Source of the DNA: Lysobacteraceae bacterium P
GTDB taxonomy: Bacteria; Pseudomonadota; Gammaproteobacteria; Xanthomonadales; Xanthomonadaceae
Length of the DNA: 64,000 bases
NCBI GenBank assembly: GCA_005503055.1
Contig: SCOX01000001.1
Location: forward strand, 806,001 to 870,000
Reading direction: 5' to 3'
Positions 39,337 through 48,129 of the stretch are shown here, one piece after another. Below the pieces are notes generated by a model. The model was not told where the DNA came from, searched no databases, and saw only the letters and a program-made list of their open reading frames with translations. How positions within the stretch are numbered: position 1 is the first letter of the stretch; every line of letters starts with the position of its first letter. Made by a program: the position numbers and the translations under genes.

Positions 39337-40716
39337 ATGGACTACGAAGTGACCAGACCTGACAACCGACACATCACCCTCATTGGCGCCGGCCTCGCGG
39401 GCGCGGTGCTCGCGACCCTGCTGGTGCAACGCGGCTGGCGCGTGGACGTCTACGAGAAGCGCGGCGATCCACGCGTGCAGGGCTACGGCGGCGGGCGCTC
39501 GATCAACCTCGCGCTGGCCGAACGTGGCCGCCACGCGCTGCGCCTGGCAGGCGCCGACGAGGCGGTCATGAAGCACGCGGTGATGATGCGCGGCCGCATG
39601 GTGCATTTCCTCGACGGGCGGACCGACCTGCAGCGCTATGGTCGCGACGACAGCGAGGTGATCTGGTCGGTGCATCGCGGTGAATTGAACGTGGTGCTGC
39701 TGGACATCGCCGAGCGCGCGGGCGCGCGGCTGCATTTCGACCGTGGCCTGTCCGCTGTCGACTTCGATGCACGCATCGCCACCTTCACCGACCCGCGCGA
39801 TGGTCATACGCACCAGGCCGCGTTCGAATCGCTGGTCGGCGCGGATGGCGCGGGGTCCTCGTTGCGCACGGCGATGGCCTCGCAGGCGGACCTTGGCGAA
39901 CGCACCGAGTTCCTCGGCCATTCGTACAAGGAACTGGAGATCCCGCCGGCGCCGGACGGAAGTTTCAGCATCGATCCCAACGCGCTGCACATCTGGCCGC
40001 GCGGGCGCTATATGTGCATCGCTTTGCCCAACGATGAGCGCACGTTCACCGTCACGCTGTTCCTGCCGAACGAAGGCGAGCCGAGCTTCGCCACCGTGCG
40101 CAACGGCGCGGATGCACGCGCCCTGTTCGAGCGCGACTTCGCCGATGCATTGCCGCTGATTCCCGGCCTCGAGAAGGATTTCGAAAGCAATCCGGCCGGT
40201 CTGCTCGCCACGCTCTACCTTGAGCGCTGGCACCAGGACGACCGCGCCGTGCTGATCGGCGATGCCGCGCACGCGATGGTCCCTTTCCACGGCCAGGGCA
40301 TGAACTGCGCGTTCGAGGACTGCGTCGCGCTGGCCGAACACCTGGATGCGCAACCCGACCGGTCGGCGGCCTTCGCCGCGTTCCAGGCCGAACGCCTGCC
40401 GAACGCGCGGGCGATCCAGCAGATGGCGCTGGAGAACTACCTGGAAATGCGCGATCGCGTTGACGACGACGATTACCTGCTGCAGCGCGCGCTCGAACGT
40501 GCCCTGGCCGAACGCCACCCCGAACGTTTCATGCCGCGATACGCGATGGTGACGTTCCATCGCATTCCGTACGCGACGGCCTACGAGCGCGGCCGGCAGC
40601 AGCGCGAGTTGCTGGTGGACCTCACGCGCGGCCATGCATCGCTGGATTCGCTCGATTGGACTACCGTCGATGCGGCGGTGCGCGAGCGGCTGTCTCCGCT
40701 ACCCTTGGACGCGTGA
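39337..40716 (+). CDS. kmo: Kynurenine 3-monooxygenase
   Basis: A 459-residue FAD-dependent hydroxylase converting kynurenine to 3-hydroxykynurenine. The dinucleotide-binding GAGLAG is at residues 17-22. GRSINLALAERG is the KMO-specific region, and GDAAHAMVPFHGQGMNCAFEDC is the conserved FAD-ribityl segment. The C-terminal helices are soluble-type. ATG 39337 is preferred; an earlier in-frame start lies in the REP element. It ends 1 nt before sbcB. Confidence 0.95.
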   Translation: MDYEVTRPDNRHITLIGAGLAGAVLATLLVQRGWRVDVYEKRGDPRVQGYGGGRSINLALAERGRHALRLAGADEAVMKHAVMMRGRMVHFLDGRTDLQRYGRDDSEVIWSVHRGELNVVLLDIAERAGARLHFDRGLSAVDFDARIATFTDPRDGHTHQAAFESLVGADGAGSSLRTAMASQADLGERTEFLGHSYKELEIPPAPDGSFSIDPNALHIWPRGRYMCIALPNDERTFTVTLFLPNEGEPSFATVRNGADARALFERDFADALPLIPGLEKDFESNPAGLLATLYLERWHQDDRAVLIGDAAHAMVPFHGQGMNCAFEDCVALAEHLDAQPDRSAAFAAFQAERLPNARAIQQMALENYLEMRDRVDDDDYLLQRALERALAERHPERFMPRYAMVTFHRIPYATAYERGRQQRELLVDLTRGHASLDSLDWTTVDAAVRERLSPLPLDA

Positions 40717-40717
40717 C

Positions 40718-42160
40718 GTGCCCGCCAGCTTCCTCTTCTACGACCTCGAAACTTTCGGCGCCGACCCGCGCACCACGCGCATCGCGCAGTTCGCGGCGAT
40801 CCGAACCGACGCCGACCTCCAGCAGATCGAGGAGCCCATCAGCGTCTTCGTGCGTCCCGCCGACGACCTGCTGCCCTCGCCCGGCGCCACCATGGTCACC
40901 GGCATCACGCCGCAGCACGCACTGCGCGAAGGCATGGGCGAAGCGGCTGCGTTCGCGCTGATCTTCGAAGAGATGGCGCGACCGGAAACCTGTTCGCTGG
41001 GGTACAACTCGCTGCGTTTCGACGACGAGTTCGTTCGCCACGGGCTGTTCCGCAACTTCTTCGACGCCTACGAGCGCGAATGGCGCGGCGGGAATTCGCG
41101 CTGGGACCTGCTCGACGTACTGCGCCTGGCGCATGCGATCCGCCCGGATGGACTGGTGTGGCCCAAGCGCGAAGACGGAACGACGTCGTTCAAGCTGGAA
41201 CATCTCGCCCACGCCAATGGCGTGCGCATCGGCGACGCGCACGAAGCGCTCTCCGACGTACGCGCCCTGATCGGATTGGCGCGCATGCTCAAGGCCGCCC
41301 AGCCGAAACTGTGGGACTACGCGTTGCGGCTGCGCGACAAACGCTATGCCTCGAGCCTGCTCGACATCGTGGCGATGAAGCCGGTGTTGCATGTTTCGCA
41401 GCGCTTTCCCGCGAGCCGTCTGTGCGCCGCGCCGGTGCTGCCGGTCGCGCGGCACCCGCGTATCGACAGCCGCGTGATCGTGTTCGACCTGGAGCAGGAC
41501 CCCGACGCCCTGCTGCAACTCGACGCGCAGGGCATCGCCGAGCGACTGTACGTGCGCGCGATCGACCTGCCGGAAGGCGAGTCGCGCGTGGCGCTGAAGG
41601 AAGTGCACACCAACCGCTGTCCCGCGCTCGTGTCTTGGGACCATCTGCGCGGCCGGGATTTCGATCGTCTGTGCATCGACCCGGTGCTGGCCGAGCAGCG
41701 CGCCGAGCGCATCCGCCAGGCCGGCCCCGAACTGGTGGAGAAAGTGCGGCAGGTGTTCGCGATCGAACGCGAACGCATGCCCTCCGACGTCGATGCATCG
41801 CTCTACGATGGCTTCATCGGCGATGGCGACAAGCGCATGTTCCCGCAGGTTCGAACGACCCCGCCCGAGGCGCTGGGCCTGGCCGAGTTCCCCTTCCGCG
41901 ATGCGAGACTTCCGGAAATGCTGTTCCGCTATCGCGCGCGCAACTGGCCGGGCACTTTGACGTCGGAAGAATGGGCGCGCTGGAACGACTACCGCCGCTG
42001 GCGCTTGTGCGGCGAATCGGGCGCTTCGGAGTACAGCTTCACCGGCTATGCGCAGGAGATCGCGGCGCTGCGCGTCGTGCACGCGCAGGACACGGCAAAA
42101 CAGGTATTGCTCGACCAACTCGATGCATGGGGCCGCGACGTGGCGCAGAGCCTGGCCTGA
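40718..42160 (+). CDS. sbcB: Exodeoxyribonuclease I
   Basis: 480 residues from a GTG at 40718, just after the kmo stop. It has a DnaQ-like 3'-5' exonuclease domain with FLFYDLETFGADPRTTRIAQFA (Exo I motif; Asp-Glu pair), LGYNSLRFDDEFVR (Exo II) and HEALSDVRA (Exo III). The C-terminal ExoI helical domain contains EEWARWNDYRRWRL. Length and motifs match E. coli SbcB. It degrades ssDNA and influences recombination and mismatch repair. Its link to the kynurenine operon is probably positional only. Confidence 0.93.
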   Translation: MPASFLFYDLETFGADPRTTRIAQFAAIRTDADLQQIEEPISVFVRPADDLLPSPGATMVTGITPQHALREGMGEAAAFALIFEEMARPETCSLGYNSLRFDDEFVRHGLFRNFFDAYEREWRGGNSRWDLLDVLRLAHAIRPDGLVWPKREDGTTSFKLEHLAHANGVRIGDAHEALSDVRALIGLARMLKAAQPKLWDYALRLRDKRYASSLLDIVAMKPVLHVSQRFPASRLCAAPVLPVARHPRIDSRVIVFDLEQDPDALLQLDAQGIAERLYVRAIDLPEGESRVALKEVHTNRCPALVSWDHLRGRDFDRLCIDPVLAEQRAERIRQAGPELVEKVRQVFAIERERMPSDVDASLYDGFIGDGDKRMFPQVRTTPPEALGLAEFPFRDARLPEMLFRYRARNWPGTLTSEEWARWNDYRRWRLCGESGASEYSFTGYAQEIAALRVVHAQDTAKQVLLDQLDAWGRDVAQSLA

Positions 42161-42201
42161 CCTCGGCCGCCGACGCAGCATCGCGACAGAACGGAAAGGA
42201 C

Positions 42202-42888
42202 ATGGCGACCTATTTCAGCGAAGCGAGTTTCAAGTTCCTGCGCGGCATTGCGCGCCACAACGACCGCGCCTGGTTCCAGGCGCACAAGGCCGACTACGAC
42301 GCGCATCTGCGCGAGCCGTTCCAGCGCCTGCTCGCCGATCTTCAGCCCGTGCTGGCGGAAGTCAGCGCGCACTACCGCTCCGAACCCAAGGGCGTGGGCG
42401 GCTCGATGTTCCGCATCCAGCGCGACACGCGCTTCGCCAACGACAAGACGCCGTACAAGACCTGGCAAGGCGCGCGACTGTTCCATGAGCGCGGTCGTCA
42501 GATCGAAGCGCCGTCGTTCTACGTTCAGATCCAGCCGGGCAACTGTTTCGTCGGCGCGGGATTGTGGCATCCCGAATCGGCCGCGCTGCGGCGCGTGCGC
42601 CATTTCATCCTCGACAACCCGGGCAGCTGGAAGGCCGCCGCGCACGACGCGAAATTCCGCCGCCGCTTCGACCTGGACGACAGCGAGATGCTCACGCGCA
42701 TGCCGCGCGGGTTCCCGGACGATTTCGAGTTCGCCGACGATCTCAAGCGCAAGAACTTCGTCGCCTACCGCGTGATCGACGACGCGACGATGACCGGCCC
42801 GCGCCTGCTGAAGACGCTGGAAACCGACCTCAACGGCATGGCGCGTTTCGTCGATTACCTGTGCGCGGCGCTGGACCTGGAGTTCTGA
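42202..42888 (+). CDS. DUF2461 family protein
   Basis: 228 residues opening with YFSEASFKFLRGIARHNDRAW. It contains the family motifs FRIQRDTRFANDKTPYKTW and APSFYVQIQPGNCFVGAGLW. DUF2461 proteins are conserved in bacteria and fungi without a known biochemical activity. ATG 42202 is preceded by GGAAAGGA. It ends 36 nt from the convergent cfa stop. Confidence 0.88.
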   Translation: MATYFSEASFKFLRGIARHNDRAWFQAHKADYDAHLREPFQRLLADLQPVLAEVSAHYRSEPKGVGGSMFRIQRDTRFANDKTPYKTWQGARLFHERGRQIEAPSFYVQIQPGNCFVGAGLWHPESAALRRVRHFILDNPGSWKAAAHDAKFRRRFDLDDSEMLTRMPRGFPDDFEFADDLKRKNFVAYRVIDDATMTGPRLLKTLETDLNGMARFVDYLCAALDLEF

Positions 42889-42924
42889 TACGCCCTCCCC
42901 CGCTTGCAGGGTGAGGGGAAACCG

Positions 42925-44052
42925 TCACCGCGGCGCGACATACCCGCCCGGCACGCCTTTTGGCGACAGTACCAGCTGCCAAAGCTGCGAATGGCGACTG
43001 CGGAACGTTGCCATCGAGGCCGACAGATAGAAGCGCCACATGCGACGGAAGCGTTCGTCGTAGCGGGCGTCCAGTTGCGGCCACGCCCGCTCGATGTTCG
43101 CGCGCCAGGCCTGCAGCGTCCTGTCGTAGTCGGCGCCGAAACTGTGCCAGTCTTCCAGCACGAACAGGCCCTCGCTCGCCTGCGCGATCTGTGCGGCGGA
43201 CGGCAGCATCGAATTGGGGAAGATGTACTTGCCGATCCACGGATCGGTGTGCAGCACTGAGCGGTTGTTGCCGATGGTATGCAGCAGGAACAGGCCGTCG
43301 TCGTCCAGGCAGCGCTGCGCGACTTCGAAGTAGCGGCGGTAGTTCTTCACGCCGACGTGTTCGAACATGCCCAGCGAGAAGGCGCGATCGAAGCGATCAT
43401 CCAGCTCGCGGTAGTCCTGCAGGCGGATCTCGATCGGAAGTCCCTTGCACAGTTCGCGCGCGAGGGCGGCCTGCTCGCGCGAGACGGTGACGCCCACGCC
43501 ACTCACGCCATACCGTTGCGCGGCGAATTTCAGCGCTTCGCCCCAGCCGCAACCGATGTCGAGCACGCGCATCCCCGGCTTCAGGCCGAGCTTGCGGCAG
43601 ACCAGGTCGAGCTTGGCTTCCTGCGCGGCATCGAGGTCGGTCAACGGCGTGCCGTCGCGGCCGCGCCAGTAGGCGCAGCTGTAGACGAGATAACGCCCCA
43701 GCATCGCGCGGTAGAGGTCGTTGCCCAGGTCGTAATGGCGTTCGCCGACCTGGAAGCTGCGACGCTTGCTCTGCAGATTGGTGACCCGGGCGCGCAACGC
43801 ATCGATGGCGGCGCCGATCCCGCGCACCTTCTGGTCCAGGTCGGCGGCGAGCAGGCGATACAGCATCCCGTCCAGCGACGGCACGCGCCACCAGCCGTCC
43901 ATGTAGGACTCACCCAGCCCCAGCGAGCCTTGCGCCAGCAGGCGCGCGTAGAGGCGCTCGTCTTCGACATGCAGATCCCAGGGCCGGTCTCCGCCCAGGC
44001 GGACATCGGCCAACGACAGCAACTGCTCGACCCGACTGCGCAATGCGGACAT
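42925..44052 (-). CDS. cfa: Cyclopropane-fatty-acyl-phospholipid synthase
   Basis: 375 residues. An N-terminal lipid-binding domain (LGLGESYMDGWW) precedes a SAM methyltransferase domain with VLDIGCGWGEALKFAA, FSLGMFEHVGVKNY and the late ATFRSRHSQLWQLV. It methylenates cis double bonds in membrane phospholipids. The C-terminal segment aligned with the active-site Cys region of E. coli CFA (YLNAC) reads YLSAS here, so that Cys appears replaced by Ser. The bicarbonate-site Glu/His in this type of enzyme seem retained. Length is near the family norm. Confidence 0.93.
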   Translation of the reverse strand: MSALRSRVEQLLSLADVRLGGDRPWDLHVEDERLYARLLAQGSLGLGESYMDGWWRVPSLDGMLYRLLAADLDQKVRGIGAAIDALRARVTNLQSKRRSFQVGERHYDLGNDLYRAMLGRYLVYSCAYWRGRDGTPLTDLDAAQEAKLDLVCRKLGLKPGMRVLDIGCGWGEALKFAAQRYGVSGVGVTVSREQAALARELCKGLPIEIRLQDYRELDDRFDRAFSLGMFEHVGVKNYRRYFEVAQRCLDDDGLFLLHTIGNNRSVLHTDPWIGKYIFPNSMLPSAAQIAQASEGLFVLEDWHSFGADYDRTLQAWRANIERAWPQLDARYDERFRRMWRFYLSASMATFRSRHSQLWQLVLSPKGVPGGYVAPR

Positions 44053-44127
44053 GGCGGCTCCGGCGGCATGGACGTCGATCTACCCGGGCCTCGGGCCGGG
44101 TTCCGCGCTCTGCGGATAATGCGAATC

Positions 44128-44985
44128 CTAGCGCGGTACGGCCGGGGTGGCAGCGGCCGGGGCGACGAACAGGGCCCGGTATTCGGGGGCCAGGTGCGGC
44201 AGCAGGACCTCGGCCGGCACTTCGACGGTCTGGGTGCCGTCCGAGTACGGGCCCACCTGGTACGGCGCGAAGACGAAACGCAGGCCGGACAGGCGCCCGT
44301 CGGGCGCGGCCATCGGCTCGAACAGGGCGAAGTCCTGCGGGTCGGGTTGGGTGCCGTCGTCGATCATGCGCGAGGCGTTCTTCACGACTTCGGCGCGCTC
44401 CTCCGGCGGCAGGTCGTCGGCATCCACGCGCTGGGACAGCGCGGCGTGGAGTTGTTCGCGCACGTAGTCGGAGATGGCGCTCCAGCCGGCCGGCGTGGGA
44501 ATCAGGTCCTGCGCGGTCAGCCGGCGATCCTGCTTGGGCAACCAGACGAAGCGTGCGATCAACGGCGCGCCGTGGGCGCCACCGGTGTAGCTGCTGCCGT
44601 CGGCAGCCACGGCGACCACGTCGGGCGTGTGCATCAGCTCGGTGAAGCTCAGCGACAGATCGTAAGGCGCACTGGTCGCACCGCCGGGCTGGCTGCGGGC
44701 CTTGGCGGCCTCGACCAGGTCGTTGCGCGCGGCATCGGCGTATTTCTTCAGTTCTGCGGCGAGCCCGGGGTATTGCTCGGCCGGCACCTGGTAGCTGATG
44801 CCGATGATGTAGTCCGACGTGGACTCCGAGACGTCCTCCAGCTTCGCGTCGCTCGCGGCGACGGCCGGTGCGCCTGGAACCGCAGGTGCGGCGCCGGGCG
44901 TGGCGATGGGGGCGACGGGTTCGGGTTCTGGTTTGCACGCGGCGAGCGCCGCGGCCAGTGCGCACAGCAGGAGCAGTCGCTTCAT
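44128..44985 (-). CDS. Lipoprotein with DUF3298/RsiV-like domain
   Basis: 285 residues from ATG 44985, with AAGGGA upstream. The signal peptide has a lipobox LAAC (Cys17), followed by a Pro/Ala/Glu-rich linker to about residue 50. The domain then shows SYQVPAEQYPGLAAELKKYADA, SFTELMHTPDVVAVAADGSSYTGGAHG and LRFVFAPYQVGPYSDGTQTVEVP, matching the PdaC/RsiV (DUF4163 plus DUF3298) layout. It is probably an envelope protein of unknown ligand. Confidence 0.85.
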   Translation of the reverse strand: MKRLLLLCALAAALAACKPEPEPVAPIATPGAAPAVPGAPAVAASDAKLEDVSESTSDYIIGISYQVPAEQYPGLAAELKKYADAARNDLVEAAKARSQPGGATSAPYDLSLSFTELMHTPDVVAVAADGSSYTGGAHGAPLIARFVWLPKQDRRLTAQDLIPTPAGWSAISDYVREQLHAALSQRVDADDLPPEERAEVVKNASRMIDDGTQPDPQDFALFEPMAAPDGRLSGLRFVFAPYQVGPYSDGTQTVEVPAEVLLPHLAPEYRALFVAPAAATPAVPR

Positions 44986-45081
44986 GGTCAATCCCTTGGC
45001 ATCGCCGCAGGTTAGCGGCGGCGGCGTGATGTCCGAATCACGCCGCGCTAACGATCCGGTCGGGTTCGTCCCCGGTCTGGA

Positions 45082-45795
45082 TCACCAGCTTTCGCGGTGC
45101 GGCAGCAGGCCTTGCAGTTCGGCGTCGGTGAGGTTGCGCCACTGACCGGACTTCAGGTGTCCCAGCTTGACGTTGCCGATGCGCACGCGCATCAGCTGCT
45201 TCACGCGGAATCCGAAGTGCGCCGCCATCAGGCGGATCTGCCGGTTCAGGCCCTGCACCAGCACGATGCGGAAGCCGAACCGGTTCAGGCGTCCGGTCTT
45301 GCACGACAGCGTGGTCTGGCCGTGCACCGGCACGCCGCGCGCCATGCCGCGCAGGAATTCATCGGTCACGGCATTGTTCACCGCCACCAGGTATTCCTTC
45401 TCCAGCTTGTTCTCGGCTCGCAGGATCTCGTTGACGATGTCGCCATTGCTGGTCAGCAGGATCAGTCCCTCCGACTCCTTGTCGAGTCGGCCGATCGGGA
45501 AGATGCGGCGGTCGTGGCCGACGAAATCGACGATGTTGCCCTTCACCGTCGACTCGGTGGTGCAAGTGACGCCGACCGGCTTGTTGAGCGCGATGTAGAC
45601 GTGCTGACGCTTGCCCTTGGCGACGGTGCGCACCTTGAGCGGCTGGCCGTCGACCAGGACCTGGTCGCCCTCGCCCACTTCGGCGCCGACGCGCGCGCGG
45701 ATGCCGTTGACGGTCACTCGGCCTTCGGCGATGAGGCCGTCGGCCTCGCGCCTGGAGCAGAAGCCGGTGTCGCTGATGTGCTTGTTCAGGCGCAT
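45082..45795 (-). CDS. rluF: Ribosomal large subunit pseudouridine synthase RluF
   Basis: 237 residues. An N-terminal S4 RNA-binding domain (MRLNKHISDTGFCSRREAD) precedes a catalytic RsuA-type domain with GRLDKESEGLILLTSNGD (catalytic Asp) and the binding motif VQGLNRQIRLM. ILRAENKLEKEYLVAVNNAVTDEFLRGM closely resembles RluF, which modifies 23S rRNA U2604. RluB is the main alternative but the sequence pattern favours RluF. Confidence 0.9.
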   Translation of the reverse strand: MRLNKHISDTGFCSRREADGLIAEGRVTVNGIRARVGAEVGEGDQVLVDGQPLKVRTVAKGKRQHVYIALNKPVGVTCTTESTVKGNIVDFVGHDRRIFPIGRLDKESEGLILLTSNGDIVNEILRAENKLEKEYLVAVNNAVTDEFLRGMARGVPVHGQTTLSCKTGRLNRFGFRIVLVQGLNRQIRLMAAHFGFRVKQLMRVRIGNVKLGHLKSGQWRNLTDAELQGLLPHRESW

Positions 45796-45969
45796 GCGCT
45801 GGGGCGCCGGAGCGGCGCGGGTGTCGGGGGAAGGGCGCGAATGCTGTCACACCTTCGCGCCCGACGCATCCCGCCGCGGCCGCGGGCCCTAAACGGACCG
45901 GAGGAAGCGGCGGCCTGGGCGGATGTCGTGCTGGCGCCCGCCGCCACAGGAAACCGCCACTCCGGGCCG

Positions 45970-46248
45970 TCACACGAGGAGCTGGTTGTACTCCGGATGC
46001 CGTTCCACCCACGCCGCCGCATAAGCGCACTTGGGATGGACGTGCCAGGCCTGCGCCTTGGCGTACTCGAAGGCGGCCTGCACCAGTTGCCCGGCGATGC
46101 CGCGCCCGCCGATCTCGTCGGGCACGCCGGTGTGGACGATGACCATGCGATTGCCTTCGCGGCGGTATTCCAGCGTGGCGACCGCTCCGTCCACGGCGGT
46201 GGTGAAGACGCCGGTGGCGGGGTCGTGCTCGATCTCGTGTGTGGTCAT
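45970..46248 (-). CDS. Small GNAT-like (NAT_SF, YjdJ type) N-acetyltransferase
   Basis: A 92-residue minimal GNAT fold. It has IVHTGVPDEIGGRGIAGQLVQAA, the acetyl-CoA pyrophosphate loop, and the C-terminal VHPKCAYAAAWVERHPEY that is diagnostic of the short YjdJ/GTLF3B-like family. It probably uses acetyl-CoA; the substrate is unknown. It is 45 nt downstream of the histone H1-like gene on the same strand. Confidence 0.88.
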   Translation of the reverse strand: MTTHEIEHDPATGVFTTAVDGAVATLEYRREGNRMVIVHTGVPDEIGGRGIAGQLVQAAFEYAKAQAWHVHPKCAYAAAWVERHPEYNQLLV

Positions 46249-46293
46249 GGCAGCGTCATGGTGGGAACAGGCGCGATGATCGCCGCAAGCGGC

Positions 46294-47061
46294 TCAGCGC
46301 GCATCGCGTTTGCCCTGGTTCTTCCGATCCAGGGAGCCCATCTGGCCCTGTATCGCCTGCAGGCGGGATTCGGCGGCGTGCAGTTCGTTGGCCTTCGATG
46401 CGGCGCTTTCGGACTGGAAGCCGGGCTTGGGCACCTGGGCGTGGCCCGGGTCGAGCTGCTGCCACGGCTGCGGCTGGTGGTCGCGCTCGTGCTTGGCGGC
46501 CAGCAGTTCCTGGGTATTGGCCAAGGCCTGCTCGGGTGTGATTTTCGGCCGACGCGGCGCTCTGGCCTTGCGGGCGACCGGGCTCGCCGGGGCATGGGCG
46601 GCCTTGCGGGCCGCCGGACGCGCTGCGGCGGTCTTGCCGATAGCCTTCTTCGCCGCGGTCTTGCGGACGACCTTCTTGGCGACCTTCTTCGCTGCGGTCT
46701 TGCGGACGGCCTTCTTGGCCGCTGCCTTGCGCACGGGCTTCTTCGCGACCTTCTTCGCTGCGGTCTTGCGCACAGCCTTCTTGGCGGCCTTCTTTGCTGC
46801 GGTCTTTCGCACGGCCTTCTTGGCGACCTTCTTCGCCGCGGTCTTGCGCACGGCCTTCTTGGCGACCTTCTTCGCTGCGGTCTTGCGGACGGCCTTTTTC
46901 ACCGGCGCCTTGCGCACGGTCTTCTTGGCAGCCTTCTTCGCAGTCTTCTTGGCGGCCTTCTTCGCAGTCGTATTCGCGCTGGCCTTGCGGGCGGTCTTCT
47001 TCGCGGTCTTGGTCGCCGCCTTGCGGGCGGTGGTCTTCTTGCCGGCCTTCCTCATCGCCAT
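46294..47061 (-). CDS. Histone H1-like lysine/alanine-repeat DNA-binding protein
   Basis: 255 residues from ATG 47061, with AGGAG upstream; a second in-frame ATG is two codons later. The N-terminal 170 residues are almost only Lys, Ala, Arg, Thr and Val. They include about seven tandem 13-residue units of AVRKTAAKKVAKK type (46633-46893), one shortened to 9 residues. The last 80 residues are a different, less biased domain (ITPEQALANTQELLAAKHER). It is probably a nucleoid-associated protein like bacterial H1/AlgP. A regulator of surface or virulence traits is an alternative. Confidence 0.82.
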   Translation of the reverse strand: MAMRKAGKKTTARKAATKTAKKTARKASANTTAKKAAKKTAKKAAKKTVRKAPVKKAVRKTAAKKVAKKAVRKTAAKKVAKKAVRKTAAKKAAKKAVRKTAAKKVAKKPVRKAAAKKAVRKTAAKKVAKKVVRKTAAKKAIGKTAAARPAARKAAHAPASPVARKARAPRRPKITPEQALANTQELLAAKHERDHQPQPWQQLDPGHAQVPKPGFQSESAASKANELHAAESRLQAIQGQMGSLDRKNQGKRDAR

Positions 47062-47280
47062 GCCAGGACTCCTGGGCACCGTCGGGAATTTCGGGATACC
47101 ACGCAGGACATTCATGCCGGGTGAGCGCATGAGGCGTTGCGACCCGACGCGTCAGCCTGTCCACACGCTGCGACCGGAAATGACGGACTGCGTCACCTTG
47201 CGCGGAACAAACCCGCATGACGACGTGTGGCACGGAATCTGCGTGACCAATTACCGGAAATCTCGCTCCGGAGGACTCCC

Positions 47281-47463
47281 ATGAACGTGCACCACCTCAC
47301 GCTGGACCATGTCAGCGACGACGCCCTGATGACCCGTCTGTACGAGCTGGCACGCAATGGCCGCCAGTCCGTGGAGACCGCGCAGATCGACGCCGAAGTC
47401 TATGCGCGCCTGATGCAGGCCTACGGCGACACCGCGCCCGACACCGCCAGCGTCGCCGCCTGA
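47281..47463 (+). CDS. Small hypothetical protein (60 residues)
   Basis: 60 residues from ATG 47281, with a strong CGGAGGA ribosome binding site 7-13 nt upstream. It is acidic and helical in look (DDALMTRLYELARNGRQ, then DAEVYARLMQAYGD), with no membrane segment or Cys. I do not recognise it. The good ribosome binding site and unbroken reading make it credible. It is divergent from the histone-like gene across 219 bp and convergent with the rhomboid gene 22 bp away. Confidence 0.65.
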   Translation: MNVHHLTLDHVSDDALMTRLYELARNGRQSVETAQIDAEVYARLMQAYGDTAPDTASVAA

Positions 47464-47485
47464 CGACGCGGGGCCCCGCCCCGCC

Positions 47486-48094
47486 TCAGTTGCCGAACGA
47501 CGGGCTCATCAGCCGGTCGATGAACACCGCACCCACGCGCGGCTCCATCAGCAGCATGAACAGCACGCCGTAGATCGCGCCCGACAGATGCGCGCTGTGG
47601 TTGATGTTGTCGCCGCCGCGCTTGTCCATCCAGAACGAGTACCCCACGTACAGCACCGCGTACAGGATGGCCGGCATCGGCAGGAAGAACACGATGATCA
47701 GCGACCACGGCTGCAGCAGGATGTAGGCGAACAGCACCGCCGACACCGCGCCCGACGCGCCCAGGCTGCGGTAATGCGGATCGTGGCGGTGGCGCAGGTA
47801 GGTCGGCAGGATCGCGATGACTATCGCCGACAGATAGAACAGGATGAAGCCGGCGGGGCCGATCAGCTCGCTCATCACCGCCTCGATCACGCGCCCGAAG
47901 AAATAGAGCGTGATCATGTTGAACAGCAGGTGCGACCAATCGGCGTGGATGAAGCCGTGGGTCAGCAGGCGGTCGTACTGCTTCTTCCGCTCGATCGCCG
48001 GCGGCCACAGGATCAGGCGTTCCAGCAACGCGGGCCGCTCGAAGGCCAGCCAGGACACCAGCACGGTTACGGCAATCAGGATGAAGGTCAGCAT
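47486..48094 (-). CDS. Rhomboid family intramembrane serine protease
   Basis: 202 residues with six predicted membrane helices. It has the rhomboid HLLFNM motif, the catalytic Ser114 in LGASGAVSAV and catalytic His169 in SAHLSGAIYG. It cleaves substrates within membrane helices; targets are unknown. It is compact, without an extra cytoplasmic domain, and lies 35 nt after the peptide transporter gene on the same strand. Confidence 0.92.
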   Translation of the reverse strand: MLTFILIAVTVLVSWLAFERPALLERLILWPPAIERKKQYDRLLTHGFIHADWSHLLFNMITLYFFGRVIEAVMSELIGPAGFILFYLSAIVIAILPTYLRHRHDPHYRSLGASGAVSAVLFAYILLQPWSLIIVFFLPMPAILYAVLYVGYSFWMDKRGGDNINHSAHLSGAIYGVLFMLLMEPRVGAVFIDRLMSPSFGN

Positions 48095-48129
48095 CGGCTG
48101 GGGGCTCTTCCGGCTCTTGGGCTATCGGG

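Noticed and set aside
40718-42160. sbcB as a functional member of the kynurenine operon
   Set aside because: One-nt spacing suggests co-transcription, but exonuclease I has no metabolic link; treated as positional.
45796-45969. Possible small gene between rluF and the GNAT-like gene
   Set aside because: No frame with a plausible ribosome binding site or composition; I see nothing in this 174-bp gap.
46310-47284. Plus-strand frame opposite the histone H1-like gene rich in Phe/Leu/Ala
   Set aside because: It is the complement of Lys/Ala repeats; hydrophobicity arises only from reading TTC/GCC antisense.
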